In this document: in pieces, positions 24,731 to 33,005 of the stretch
Layout of the letters: every line of letters begins with the position of its first letter
How positions within the stretch are numbered: the first letter of the stretch is position 1
Source: Candidatus Korarchaeum sp.
GTDB taxonomy: Archaea; Korarchaeota; Korarchaeia; Korarchaeales; Korarchaeaceae
Direction: 5' to 3'
DNA: 64,000 bases
NCBI GenBank assembly: GCA_020833055.1
Contig: JAJHQZ010000005.1
Coordinates: 31,971-95,970, forward strand
Notes under the pieces: model-generated
The model's database searches: none
The model's input: only the letters and a program-made list of their open reading frames with translations
What the model was told of the DNA's origin: nothing
Made by a program: the position numbers and the translations under genes

Positions 24731-26023
24731 ATGTCGTATAGGTGGCTCGCACTCTCCCTCATCTTCCTATTAGTGGGTGTCGTAGGGGGATACTCCCTAG
24801 CCCCCAAGGGGACTACGCAAACGGTCACGCAGACAGTGACGCAGACGGTGAAGGAGACATCGACGGTCACTCAGGAGAAGAAAGTTAAGGCAGCATTCAT
24901 ATACATAGGGCCAATAGGGGATTACGGATGGTCCCATGCCCATCATCAGGCTAAGGAAATAGTGGATAAGAAGTACGACTGGCTTGAGACAACTCAAGTG
25001 GAATCCGTAACCCCTGCAGCATCAGCAGGTGTGATGGAGCAACTCATCTCCCAGGGATATAACGTTATATTCACGACGAGTTTCGATTTCATGGATCCGA
25101 CGCTTGAGGAGGCTAAGAAGCACCCAGATATCATATTCTGGCACTGCTCAGGTTATAAGAGGAACGCTAACATGGGGACTTATTTCACGGATCTCTATCA
25201 AGCTTACTATCTGAATGGGCTCATGGCCGGCGCTCTCACTAAGACGAAGAAGATAGGTTATGTAGCTGCTCACCTAATACCGGAGGTCGTCAGGCACATA
25301 AACGCTTTCGCTATAGGAGTGAATGAAGTCTGCCCTGACTGCAAGGTCTATGTCAGGGAAATAGGAGCTTGGGTGGATCCGACGAAGGCGAGGCAAGCTG
25401 CAGAGGCCTTGATATCGGAGGGAGTAGATGTGCTAGCTTTCACAGAGGATACCCCTACGGTAGTGCAAGTGGCTGAGGAGCACTTCATGAGAGGCGAGAG
25501 GGTCCTCGCGTTCGGTCACTACAGCCCGATGAAGGAATACGGGAAGGACGTATGCGTAAGCGGACAGATAGCTCACTGGGAAGTCATATATGATGATATA
25601 CTCTCGAAGATATATGCAGGCTCTTACACTAACGAGAACTTAGATAACGTCGATTACTGGTGGAAACTGAAGGAGGGATCCGTTGAGCTCGGTTGCGCTT
25701 ATAATGAGCCCGTGAACCCGAAGTTCGTCGATGAACTGAGATCAGTGAGAGTGAAGGAGGATGTTCAGTTGCCTAATGGTACTGTGCTGAAGGATCCCGA
25801 TGTTTACACATTGATCTTCGCTAGGTTAGCTCAAATGGGCGCTATCTGGACGGGGAAGGGATGGAGATACGTGAATGACGAGACCTTCGATCCGTTCACG
25901 GGGCCAATATACGATAACAAGGGTAAGCTCAGAGTACTGCCGGGTCAGAGGATAGGGCACGATGAACTCTGGTCGATGCAATGGTGGGTTAAAAATATCG
26001 TGGGCCCCGAACTCGGGGGCTAA
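24731..26023 (+). CDS. BMP-family ABC substrate-binding protein
   Basis: The 430-residue protein has an N-terminal membrane anchor (residues 4-23) followed by a Thr/Gln/Val-rich linker of the kind used by archaeal surface binding proteins. The BMP domain begins at KVKAAFIYIGPIGDYGWS and continues through NVIFTTSFDFMDPTLEEAKKHPD (in pieces) and GYVAAHLIPEVVRHINAFA. It should capture the ligand outside the cell for the ABC importer encoded upstream. It has its own TATA-like TCTTATAATA (24680-24689) and GAGGTGATCTC before ATG, so it can be made in excess of the membrane parts. It contains tandem ACGCAGACNGT-type codon repeats only in the linker. Confidence 0.9.
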   Translation: MSYRWLALSLIFLLVGVVGGYSLAPKGTTQTVTQTVTQTVKETSTVTQEKKVKAAFIYIGPIGDYGWSHAHHQAKEIVDKKYDWLETTQVESVTPAASAGVMEQLISQGYNVIFTTSFDFMDPTLEEAKKHPDIIFWHCSGYKRNANMGTYFTDLYQAYYLNGLMAGALTKTKKIGYVAAHLIPEVVRHINAFAIGVNEVCPDCKVYVREIGAWVDPTKARQAAEALISEGVDVLAFTEDTPTVVQVAEEHFMRGERVLAFGHYSPMKEYGKDVCVSGQIAHWEVIYDDILSKIYAGSYTNENLDNVDYWWKLKEGSVELGCAYNEPVNPKFVDELRSVRVKEDVQLPNGTVLKDPDVYTLIFARLAQMGAIWTGKGWRYVNDETFDPFTGPIYDNKGKLRVLPGQRIGHDELWSMQWWVKNIVGPELGG

Positions 26024-26901
26024 TCCTCTTTTATTTTCATCCTCATCCACTTGATGCGTTTTATCGCCTCAAAACCAGCCGCTTCGAAAGCCCCCCTGTA
26101 CTTGCACCACGTCTGGATCCTCACTTTAGTCGCTCCCATATCGTATGCTATCGATAGGGCCATCTCAGCTGAATCGAAAATCTGGCCCAGACTAGCCCTC
26201 TCAGGTCCCCATATCAGAGCATATAAGTAGTTATCATCAGCTGTCGGCCTGAAAAGCCCCAAGACGAATTCCCAAAGGCCGACCCTGACCTTGAAGACCT
26301 TGGGGGGTGGGAGGCCCACAGCTTCTCTACCCCAGAGGAGTTCCCAAAGGAGAGAAGATGGTCTCGTCTGTCCTGCTAACATCTGGACAGCTACTGGAAG
26401 CTCCCTTCTCCCTATCTCCTCTATCTTAGGTTGCTCAGGGGCCGGTCTGGTTCTAGCTTCCATGAGCACTTGCGACTCTATCTCCGAGAATCCGAGGGAC
26501 TCGAAGAAGGGAATAGCTTCATCATATGGTATTGTGTCGAGAGAATAGAATCCCATCTCCCTCGCTAATTTGCTGCACTCTTCAACGAGCCTCCTACCGA
26601 CTCCCACACCCCTCTCCCCTTCCTTAACCCAGACCATCTGCAAGTAAGCGTGATCCCCCACGGGGCACTTCAACCTCTCTGGAACTATCTCAGCTTCTCC
26701 TATCAAATTATCATCCCTCAGGGCTATCAATATCCTCCCATCCACTGATAGTAAGGCATCTACATACCAACTGAAGACTTCGGGATCCCCCCAGTAACCG
26801 CAGTCCCTCATCCTCATGCTGAATGGCATCTCTCTCCACTTAGGGCAGTGGATAGAGATAACGTCCTCCAGAAACTTGCGATCGAACTTGACTATCCTCA
26901 A
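26020..26901 (-). CDS. GNAT-family N-acetyltransferase, two-domain
   Basis: The 293-residue protein carries a GNAT domain in its N-terminal half: LQMVWVKEGERGVGVGRRLVEE (about residues 88-109) includes the acetyl-CoA phosphate loop, followed by FYSLDTIPYDEAIPFFESLGF. The C-terminal 140 residues look like a second, degenerate GNAT-like unit ending in AAGFEAIKRIKWMRMK. It presumably acetylates a protein or small molecule. It overlaps the sirtuin gene by 4 nt and is the last of four overlapping genes (28944-30608 leftward), which suggests a writer/eraser pair. The substrate is unknown. Confidence 0.75.
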   Translation of the reverse strand: MRIVKFDRKFLEDVISIHCPKWREMPFSMRMRDCGYWGDPEVFSWYVDALLSVDGRILIALRDDNLIGEAEIVPERLKCPVGDHAYLQMVWVKEGERGVGVGRRLVEECSKLAREMGFYSLDTIPYDEAIPFFESLGFSEIESQVLMEARTRPAPEQPKIEEIGRRELPVAVQMLAGQTRPSSLLWELLWGREAVGLPPPKVFKVRVGLWEFVLGLFRPTADDNYLYALIWGPERASLGQIFDSAEMALSIAYDMGATKVRIQTWCKYRGAFEAAGFEAIKRIKWMRMKIKED

Positions 26902-27650
26902 GAGATCCCCTCCAGTATCTCGTTGAGGGCGATCAATACTCTACTAGCCCCCTCCCTCATCCTGAACTTAGCTAAGCTACTTAAATTGGTTTCCTCAGGA
27001 TTTATCTCGACTAAAGTAGCTCTGTTCCGGAGGGCTATAATCGGCAGAGTCGCTGCTGGCATCACGAGCCCGCTGGTCCCTATTATAAGCAACAGACTGG
27101 CCGATCTCATCATATCCTCAGCTCTCATCCACTCATCCCTGGGTAGCGGCTCATAGAACCAGACTACATCGGGCCTCATTATGGAGCCGCATCTATCGCA
27201 CTCAGGCGGCACCCTCCCCGGCAGGTTCCCGAAGCCCAGATAGACCTTATTACTGCAAGAAGTACATCTAATCCTCCAAATAGAACCGTGAAGTTCCACT
27301 AAGTTCTTAGAGCCAGCTCTCTGGTGGAGACCATCTACATTCTGAGTTACCACGCCCCTCAATATACCCTTATCTTCCCAGAGGGCGAGTATCTCATGAG
27401 CTGGCGTCGGTCGAGCTCTCGCGATTATGGACATCCTCCATAAATACCAGTCCCAGACTAACTTGGGATCCCTGAAGAAAGCCTGAGGGGTCGCGAGTTC
27501 CTCCGGATTATATCTCTCCCAGAGCCCTCCCTTCCCCCTGAAAGTCGGTATCCCTGCTTCAGCTGATATACCAGCTCCTGTGAAAGCTACGACTTTGCCT
27601 GAGTTCCTCCTTATGAGCTCAGCTACAGATCTGAGCTCATGGGAGTCCAT
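26898..27650 (-). CDS. Sirtuin (NAD-dependent protein deacylase), class III-like
   Basis: The 250-residue protein has all sirtuin motifs: GAGISAEAGIPTFRG (residues 25-39), TQNVDGLH (102-109), catalytic His121 in ELHGS, and a Cys4 zinc site (CTSC and CDRC). Tyr69 and Arg72 form the Y-x-x-R pair that in SIRT5/CobB-type enzymes recognises succinyl or malonyl lysine. It removes acyl groups from lysines with NAD. It overlaps the radical SAM gene by 14 nt and the GNAT gene by 4 nt, so it is made with both. Deacetylase rather than desuccinylase activity remains possible. Confidence 0.92.
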   Translation of the reverse strand: MDSHELRSVAELIRRNSGKVVAFTGAGISAEAGIPTFRGKGGLWERYNPEELATPQAFFRDPKLVWDWYLWRMSIIARARPTPAHEILALWEDKGILRGVVTQNVDGLHQRAGSKNLVELHGSIWRIRCTSCSNKVYLGFGNLPGRVPPECDRCGSIMRPDVVWFYEPLPRDEWMRAEDMMRSASLLLIIGTSGLVMPAATLPIIALRNRATLVEINPEETNLSSLAKFRMREGASRVLIALNEILEGIS

Positions 27651-28947
27651 GGGGCTCGACCTCAGGGGGCTTCGATGGGTAGCTCCTCACTTCAGCCTCT
27701 AAGGGGCACCCTCCCCTGCAGAAAGAGAGCAGGGGGCAGCTCTTACAGGCATCCCCTATATAAGATGCCTCCCTTATGCTCAAGCACTCCTTCGAGTACC
27801 ATATATCCATCCATCTATCCCTCAAGATGTTCCCGAGCTTTAAGTAATGGCTCTGGCAAGGTATAACAGTGCCATCGGGCTCTACAGCGAGATTGATGCT
27901 GCAGGCGGAGCAGAACTTCAGCCCCAGCCCCATGCTCATTGGATCCATCTCGCAGTACCTCGTAACCCCGTACCAAGTGAAATCGAGATCTAGCTCTATA
28001 GCTAGTTCCTTAGCTTCAGTTATTATGTTAATCATCTCCTCGAAACTCGGCTCCATATCGAGAGTAGCTCTCCCGCTGTAAATGACTCTATTGAGGGAGT
28101 AACCGTGGACCCCCAGTTCCGCAGCGAATCTAATAGTATCCAGTATAGTCGGTGAGTTCATCTTCAGGAGGGTCGAGTTGACGCTCACGTAGACTCCAGT
28201 ATTCACCATGCTCTTTATCCCACTGACCGTCCTCTCCCAGCTCCCCCTCACTCTAGTGATTGAGTCATGGACCTCAGGATCCTTCGACTCCAGAGTTATT
28301 TGAGCGTAATCCAAACCAGCTTCCGCTAATCTCCTAGAGAGGTCATCACTCAGCAAAGTCCCATTCGTCACGATCCCGGATACCATACCTAGCCTCTGGG
28401 CCTCAGAGACTAGATCGACGAGATCCTCCCTCAATGTGGGCTCTCCACCTGTGAAAGTGACTTGAGGTACCCCTAGCTCATGAAATACCCTCAAAACTCT
28501 CTTCCAATCTTCAGTGCTCAGCTCCTCCGTTTCCCTGGGGCTAGATGAGTAACAGTGGACGCAATAGTTATTGCACTTGTAAGTGAGGATTAGATCTACT
28601 CTGAGGGGAGCTGACATTGCAGTGACATCGGGGAGTTGGTACTTGAATCCCAGATCTGTGACAGGGTCTCCGTAGCCATCTATGAACATCCTTATCTTCT
28701 CAGTTATCTCATCGAAATGCCTCCTCACTTCACTCTCCTTCATCCCTCTGTAGTATTTCTTGAGTTCTTTAACAGCTTGCTTCCAGTCCCCTCCCGAGAG
28801 GAATGCCTTGATCATAATCGCTGCTGTGTGATTGAGATAAGCTACTCTACTTGCATCCACAATGAGGGAGCCCATTCCATAAGGATCTATCCTAAGCTGA
28901 ATCTTATGGCCCCTGTAATTGAAGGTCAATAGCTCTCTCTCGCTCAT
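27637..28947 (-). CDS. Radical SAM/SPASM enzyme with PqqD-like N-terminal domain
   Basis: The 436-residue protein begins with about 95 residues resembling PqqD-type peptide-recognition domains (LNHTAAIMIKAFLSGG, then a helical KELKKYY region). The radical SAM core has CNNYCVHC (Cys125, Cys129, Cys132) and TFTGGEPTLRED. A C-terminal SPASM region with CSAC, a PC, KEC and ACKSCPLLSFCRGGC would bind auxiliary 4Fe-4S clusters. Such enzymes modify ribosomal peptides. ATG 28947 overlaps the preceding stop by 4 nt and has GGAGGTGG before it; the frame upstream of this ATG is only a shadow of the Cys-rich tail. The likely substrate is that tail. It is not MoaA or PqqE by context. Confidence 0.85.
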   Translation of the reverse strand: MSERELLTFNYRGHKIQLRIDPYGMGSLIVDASRVAYLNHTAAIMIKAFLSGGDWKQAVKELKKYYRGMKESEVRRHFDEITEKIRMFIDGYGDPVTDLGFKYQLPDVTAMSAPLRVDLILTYKCNNYCVHCYSSSPRETEELSTEDWKRVLRVFHELGVPQVTFTGGEPTLREDLVDLVSEAQRLGMVSGIVTNGTLLSDDLSRRLAEAGLDYAQITLESKDPEVHDSITRVRGSWERTVSGIKSMVNTGVYVSVNSTLLKMNSPTILDTIRFAAELGVHGYSLNRVIYSGRATLDMEPSFEEMINIITEAKELAIELDLDFTWYGVTRYCEMDPMSMGLGLKFCSACSINLAVEPDGTVIPCQSHYLKLGNILRDRWMDIWYSKECLSIREASYIGDACKSCPLLSFCRGGCPLEAEVRSYPSKPPEVEPHGLP

Positions 28948-30608
28948 CCCACGCCACCTCCAGCGCAAGCACAAGCGCAGCTGACGCAAGCGCATGCGCA
29001 AGCGCAACTGACGCATACGCAGGATAGTACATGCCTCCTGCTGCTCCCTCTAGGTCTCTCAGGCGTTATTGTCCTCGCTATCTTGTTGGAGAAGTCCTCC
29101 ATGTTCCTCACGATAGAGGAGGAGAAGCCCTCTATGGATCTAGCTATAGAATCAGCCGCTCTCTCTATACTCACGACAGGAGCCTCCACTCCGGATCTAG
29201 CTTCGGGCCGTCCTCCAATATCCTTAGGGCCGATAGGCTCCCTAGGATGAGGTATGTAGATAGTGCCCCCCCTGGGGATCCAGATCCAAGTGTCCTCCAA
29301 TGTCCAAGTACCCCCTAAGGGACGGGAAATTTGATCAGGAGATAAGCCCTCTTTCAAGTATCTCTTCAGATTCCTCTCGAAGTTCTCATCCGTGAGTAAC
29401 CATGGGAGATTTTCCCTCAAGATCTCTAGCCTCTTATCCATTGGAGCTCGAGAGATCTCCCTCCAAATGGAATTGACTAGCTTCTCATAATGAGCTATTG
29501 TACCGAGCCTGGAGTAACCAGCTATCTCCCTATTGACTCTCCTATGTAAGCTCTTAATCACGTTCACTAGACAATCTTCAGAGGGCGTGCCTCCGTCCAA
29601 GCAATCGAGGAAGATCTTCTCGTAGGCCCTCAATTGGGAGGGAGAGTTGTTCAACTTCTCAATATCCAATGGCTCTACGCTCTTCACCCTAATGAGCCCC
29701 TTATTCGATAACTCCAGAGCTATAGTAGCCAATATCCTCCCGTAACTTATCTCCCTCCCCTCCAACTTCTTCAGATAAGCGACCTCAGGGGGTCTCAAGT
29801 TCTTATTCACTCCGAGGCTCTCAACAGAGACTTCAGGGGGCTTATAGACGGACTTCTCGATGAGGGACTTCACTGTACTCGCTATGAAGAATATCGAGAA
29901 GACGACAGCCCCTAAGAATATGAGGCCGATCACAGCAGGGAGGAGACCCTCGCTCTCAGATCCCTTAACGTAAGATCTCACATATTCCTTAGGGAATGAG
30001 ACACCTACATCGAACTTATAGCTAGGTGGCAGGTCATGTCTCTCCCAGTAAAGTGCTAGTCTACCATCCTCAAGTAGTATGAGATTATCGTAATCCGGTC
30101 GATTCCTGACCTTATTACTATTATCTACTCCGGGTGGGAGGATTATCCAGAGCCTCAGGGATCTCACTCTAGCATCGAACCAAGATGGGATGAACTCGAG
30201 CCCAACGTTCCCCGGATTCATCGAATCCTCGTAAATGAAATCCTTGAGCACTACCTCCAAATGGTAAGTTCTAGATTCCCCTGCATTTATTGGAGTTGTT
30301 GGATGCATTTTCACAGCATAATAAGACTCCTCGATGACTTTCTCATACTCTACTTCCCTAGTCTCTCCATCCCTCATTTCTAGGGCCTTCATTACATCGA
30401 ATCTAGAGTTAGGCATCCCTATGGCGACGTATCTAGCTACAGTCCCGGAGGTCACGTGGATCGTCAAGTTGTAAGATAGAAGTACATCCCCAGACTCCTC
30501 TATCTCAAGTACCACTGACTCATCTTCCACTTCATAGCTTACCTGGGCCGATGCTATTATCGGAGCGATCATCAGGAGTAACAACACCACTAAGCATAGG
30601 TAACGCAT
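28944..30608 (-). CDS. DUF2207-like membrane protein with Cys-Ala tail
   Basis: The 554-residue protein has a signal peptide (residues 1-21), an outside domain of about 200 residues typical of DUF2207, one clear membrane helix (222-244), and a cytoplasmic domain with PPEVAYLKKLEGREISYGRI, also DUF2207-like. Near the C-terminus, after SSRRHVLS, residues 530-548 hold nine cysteines, nearly all separated by single Ala or Val residues, ending in GGGVG. The reading frame was checked codon by codon and the Cys codons vary (TGC, TGT). The stop overlaps the start of a radical SAM/SPASM gene. I infer that the tail is modified or metallated. ATG 30608 lies 26 nt from a TATA box shared with the opposite gene. 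Confidence 0.8.
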   Translation of the reverse strand: MRYLCLVVLLLLMIAPIIASAQVSYEVEDESVVLEIEESGDVLLSYNLTIHVTSGTVARYVAIGMPNSRFDVMKALEMRDGETREVEYEKVIEESYYAVKMHPTTPINAGESRTYHLEVVLKDFIYEDSMNPGNVGLEFIPSWFDARVRSLRLWIILPPGVDNSNKVRNRPDYDNLILLEDGRLALYWERHDLPPSYKFDVGVSFPKEYVRSYVKGSESEGLLPAVIGLIFLGAVVFSIFFIASTVKSLIEKSVYKPPEVSVESLGVNKNLRPPEVAYLKKLEGREISYGRILATIALELSNKGLIRVKSVEPLDIEKLNNSPSQLRAYEKIFLDCLDGGTPSEDCLVNVIKSLHRRVNREIAGYSRLGTIAHYEKLVNSIWREISRAPMDKRLEILRENLPWLLTDENFERNLKRYLKEGLSPDQISRPLGGTWTLEDTWIWIPRGGTIYIPHPREPIGPKDIGGRPEARSGVEAPVVSIERAADSIARSIEGFSSSIVRNMEDFSNKIARTITPERPRGSSRRHVLSCVCVSCACACACVSCACACAGGGVG

Positions 30609-30630
30609 CGCGGCTACTACTCCTCCTCAC

Positions 30631-30638
30631 TATATATA
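30631..30638. promoter_or_regulatory. Bidirectional symmetric TATA box
   Basis: TATATATA at 30631-30638 is its own reverse complement. Its centre is 26.5 nt from ATG 30608 on the minus strand and 26.5 nt from ATG 30661 on the plus strand. That is the archaeal TATA-to-start distance, so both genes are probably transcribed leaderless from one box. Confidence 0.65.
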
Positions 30639-30660
30639 CTTGAAAGACACACTCTATGCG

Positions 30661-31335
30661 ATGCGTATAGCGAGAGATATCGAACTACTAGAGGATAAAT
30701 TGAGGATATTAGCCCGCGGTGAGGAAATAAAGCCTGAGATCAGAAGCCTCAATGAGTTAAAATCTGTCTTGATGAATCCCGGATACTTGGAAAAAGATGA
30801 TATAGCTTATATGATGTACAGGGACCTCCCCCCTCTGAGGGACAGCCCGATAAGGTTGGATGTGACAGTTATACCTCCTTGGAATGTGGGAGGTGAGCTC
30901 GCTAAAACGAAAGGTCACTATCATCTCCCTTTGGACGGGAAGCTCCTACCTGAGGTCTATTACGTCAATTCTGGGAGGGCCATCTTCTTACTGCAGAGGA
31001 GGGGGGCTTCTATATACGAAGTAGAGGACTTCATAGTGATAGAGGCTGGAGCAGGGCACTATATCATAGTACCGCCGGGATACGGGCACGTGAGCGTTAA
31101 CGCGGGAGCGGATACACTCGTGATGAGCAACTTGATCCATAGGAGGGTGATACCCGATTACGGGCCTTATGAGGAGATGAGGGGCGCAGCGTATTACGTG
31201 ACATCGGACGGGATCGTCAGGAACCCGAGGTATGTGAGGGCTCCCGAACCTAGGTATGAGGAGAGCCTCGAATACAGCTCTTTGGACGATATAATGAACG
31301 ATAAGGAGATCTTAGAGGAACTAAAGGATCCTTAA
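30661..31335 (+). CDS. pgiA: Cupin-type glucose-6-phosphate isomerase
   Basis: The protein (224 residues) is the archaeal cupin phosphoglucose isomerase, which interconverts glucose 6-phosphate and fructose 6-phosphate with a metal ion. The metal motif TKGHYH is followed by PEVYYV, and a later GHVSVN supplies another His. Its fold is unrelated to bacterial Pgi. ATG 30661 is preferred over the in-frame TTG 30640 because the TATA box at 30631-30638 overlaps the region before the TTG and is correctly spaced for ATG 30661. The C-terminus overlaps the aIF2 gamma gene by 4 nt on the other strand. Confidence 0.9.
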   Translation: MRIARDIELLEDKLRILARGEEIKPEIRSLNELKSVLMNPGYLEKDDIAYMMYRDLPPLRDSPIRLDVTVIPPWNVGGELAKTKGHYHLPLDGKLLPEVYYVNSGRAIFLLQRRGASIYEVEDFIVIEAGAGHYIIVPPGYGHVSVNAGADTLVMSNLIHRRVIPDYGPYEEMRGAAYYVTSDGIVRNPRYVRAPEPRYEESLEYSSLDDIMNDKEILEELKDP

Positions 31336-32576
31336 TGTACTCTGTACTCGACCCCACCCTTCACGTGACCGAAGCCTATCAATCTCCACCTATTCCCCAC
31401 TCTAGCTGAGATAGCTACTCTCTGATCCAACTCCGCTACAGCGGGGATCCTCACGAGTAGCTTCATGATGTCATGGTTTATCTCCTTAAGGACAGCCGGG
31501 ACAGTGGCTGTACCTATATTCAATTGGATGAAATCCCCGACCTTGGGCTTAGTCACAGAGATCTCCTCCTTCATCCCCACTATCTTATCGAAGAACTTCG
31601 CCTCTATATCGAGCTCAGACCAGACTGGTGGTAATTCATTAGGCAAGCCCACGACACTCCCCACCATATTATCGGCTTTCGTCAGAGCTGGATCTAGGAG
31701 GGTTCCCACGCCTATCAGCCCGCCCGGATAGGCTTCTTCTAGGGGGGTGTCCTCGCTCTTCAGGCTCACTATCTTAGTAGTCAGGGGGATGAACTTACCT
31801 CCCCTGTAGGCCCCGGGCCTTATCTCTATCTCATCCCCCAATCTGAGCCTACCTTGAATTATAGTACCTCCGAGGACACCTCCTACTAGTTTCTCAGGCC
31901 TAGTACCGGGTCTATTGACATCGAACGATCTCGCTACGTACATCTTGGGGGTCTTAGTAGGATCCCTCTGCGGGGGAGTGAACCTCCTCACCATCTCCCT
32001 TATCAAGAAGTCTATATTAACACCGTGAAGGGCAGATACAGGTATTACCGGTGGTATTTCATCTAAATTAGCCTCAAGGAATCTCAGAATCTGCTCATAA
32101 TTTCTTATGGCATCTTCCTCACTCACTAACTCTATCTTCGTTTGGACCACTATTATCTGCTTCACCCCCATTATCTTCAGGGCCATCAGATGCTCCCTAG
32201 TCTGTGGCTGTGGCACAGGCTCGTTGGATGCTATTACGAAGAGAGCAGCATCCATCAAAGTCGAACCGGCTAGCATAGTTGCCATCAATGTATCATGGCC
32301 AGGGCAGTCTACTAGAGATATCTTCCTGAGCAGTATGGTCTCACTACCATCGATAGGGCACCTCTTAGAAGTAGTATAGCACCTAGGCTCATCGCAAGAG
32401 GGGCACTTCCTGAGATCAGCATTAGCATAACCTAACTTTATAGTTATCCCCCTCCTCAATTCCTCGCTGTGTCTCTCTGGCCATATCCCAGTTAGAGCTT
32501 GGACTAGAGTGGACTTGCCATGGTCTACGTGACCGGCCGTCCCTACGTTCATCTCCGGTTGGAGGACTTCCCTCAT
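31332..32576 (-). CDS. eif2g: Translation initiation factor aIF2 subunit gamma
   Basis: The 414-residue GTPase delivers initiator Met-tRNA to the ribosome. It shows GHVDHGKST (residues 15-23), RGITIKLGYA, the zinc knuckle with Cys58, Cys61, Cys66 and Cys73, and DCPGHD (90-95), followed by two beta-barrel domains. The guanine-recognition motif is TKIE (146-149) rather than the usual NKIE/NKVD. It follows the eS6 gene by 9 nt, as in several archaea. Confidence 0.96.
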   Translation of the reverse strand: MREVLQPEMNVGTAGHVDHGKSTLVQALTGIWPERHSEELRRGITIKLGYANADLRKCPSCDEPRCYTTSKRCPIDGSETILLRKISLVDCPGHDTLMATMLAGSTLMDAALFVIASNEPVPQPQTREHLMALKIMGVKQIIVVQTKIELVSEEDAIRNYEQILRFLEANLDEIPPVIPVSALHGVNIDFLIREMVRRFTPPQRDPTKTPKMYVARSFDVNRPGTRPEKLVGGVLGGTIIQGRLRLGDEIEIRPGAYRGGKFIPLTTKIVSLKSEDTPLEEAYPGGLIGVGTLLDPALTKADNMVGSVVGLPNELPPVWSELDIEAKFFDKIVGMKEEISVTKPKVGDFIQLNIGTATVPAVLKEINHDIMKLLVRIPAVAELDQRVAISARVGNRWRLIGFGHVKGGVEYRVH

Positions 32577-32585
32577 CCGATCACC

Positions 32586-33005
32586 TTAAGAAGCCTCACC
32601 CTTCCCTAAGATCTCCTCTAGGGATTTATCCCCCTTCTTAATAACTTTGAGGTTTATCTGCCTCATTGCATCTGAGATAATGCTCCCTCTAACTAGCTTA
32701 GCCCTCCTCTCCCCTTCTCTCTTCGGGTGGAAGCCGGGCGGGGATGATAGGAGGAGCCTCTTCCTCCCCATAGTAGGTAAGGAGGGGTGCATCGGGAAGC
32801 CGTCCTTATCAGTCCCGCCAGTTATCTTGAGGGTGTATCCAGGTAAGCCGAAGGGATCGCCAGGTATCTCCTCACCTATCCTCCTGCCTATGAAATACCT
32901 GAGGCTCTCCTTTGGCAGCTTGAGGTGGAAGGTCTTCCCAGTACTCGGGTCCCCTATATCGAGCACTAAGAATTCCTCAACGATACCCTTCTTCCTGCTA
33001 GACAT
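32586..33005 (-). CDS. rps6e: Ribosomal protein eS6
   Basis: The 139-residue protein is ribosomal protein eS6 of the small subunit. DPSTGKTFHLKL near residue 19, GLPGYTLKITGGTDKDGFPM near 53-72 and the basic GFHPKREGERRAKLVRG near 90 are diagnostic. It is first in a two-gene unit with aIF2 gamma. A TATA-like AATATATAAGC (33035-33045) lies about 30 nt before the ATG, giving a very short leader. Confidence 0.96.
   Translation of the reverse strand: MSSRKKGIVEEFLVLDIGDPSTGKTFHLKLPKESLRYFIGRRIGEEIPGDPFGLPGYTLKITGGTDKDGFPMHPSLPTMGRKRLLLSSPPGFHPKREGERRAKLVRGSIISDAMRQINLKVIKKGDKSLEEILGKGEAS

Noticed and set aside
24622-24870. Antisense frame with repeated Thr-Val-Cys residues opposite the BMP gene
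   Set aside because: It mirrors the Thr/Gln/Val codon repeats of the binding-protein linker and crosses its promoter; no ribosome site is seen.
24806-24870. Short tandem DNA repeat that looks like a repeat array
   Set aside because: It is coding sequence for the Thr/Gln/Val-rich linker of a surface protein, with no spacer structure.
28948-29016. N-terminal extension of the radical SAM protein, rich in Arg and Leu
   Set aside because: It is the other reading frame of the Cys-Ala codon repeats; the ATG at 28947 has a strong ribosome site and the proper PqqD-like N-terminus.
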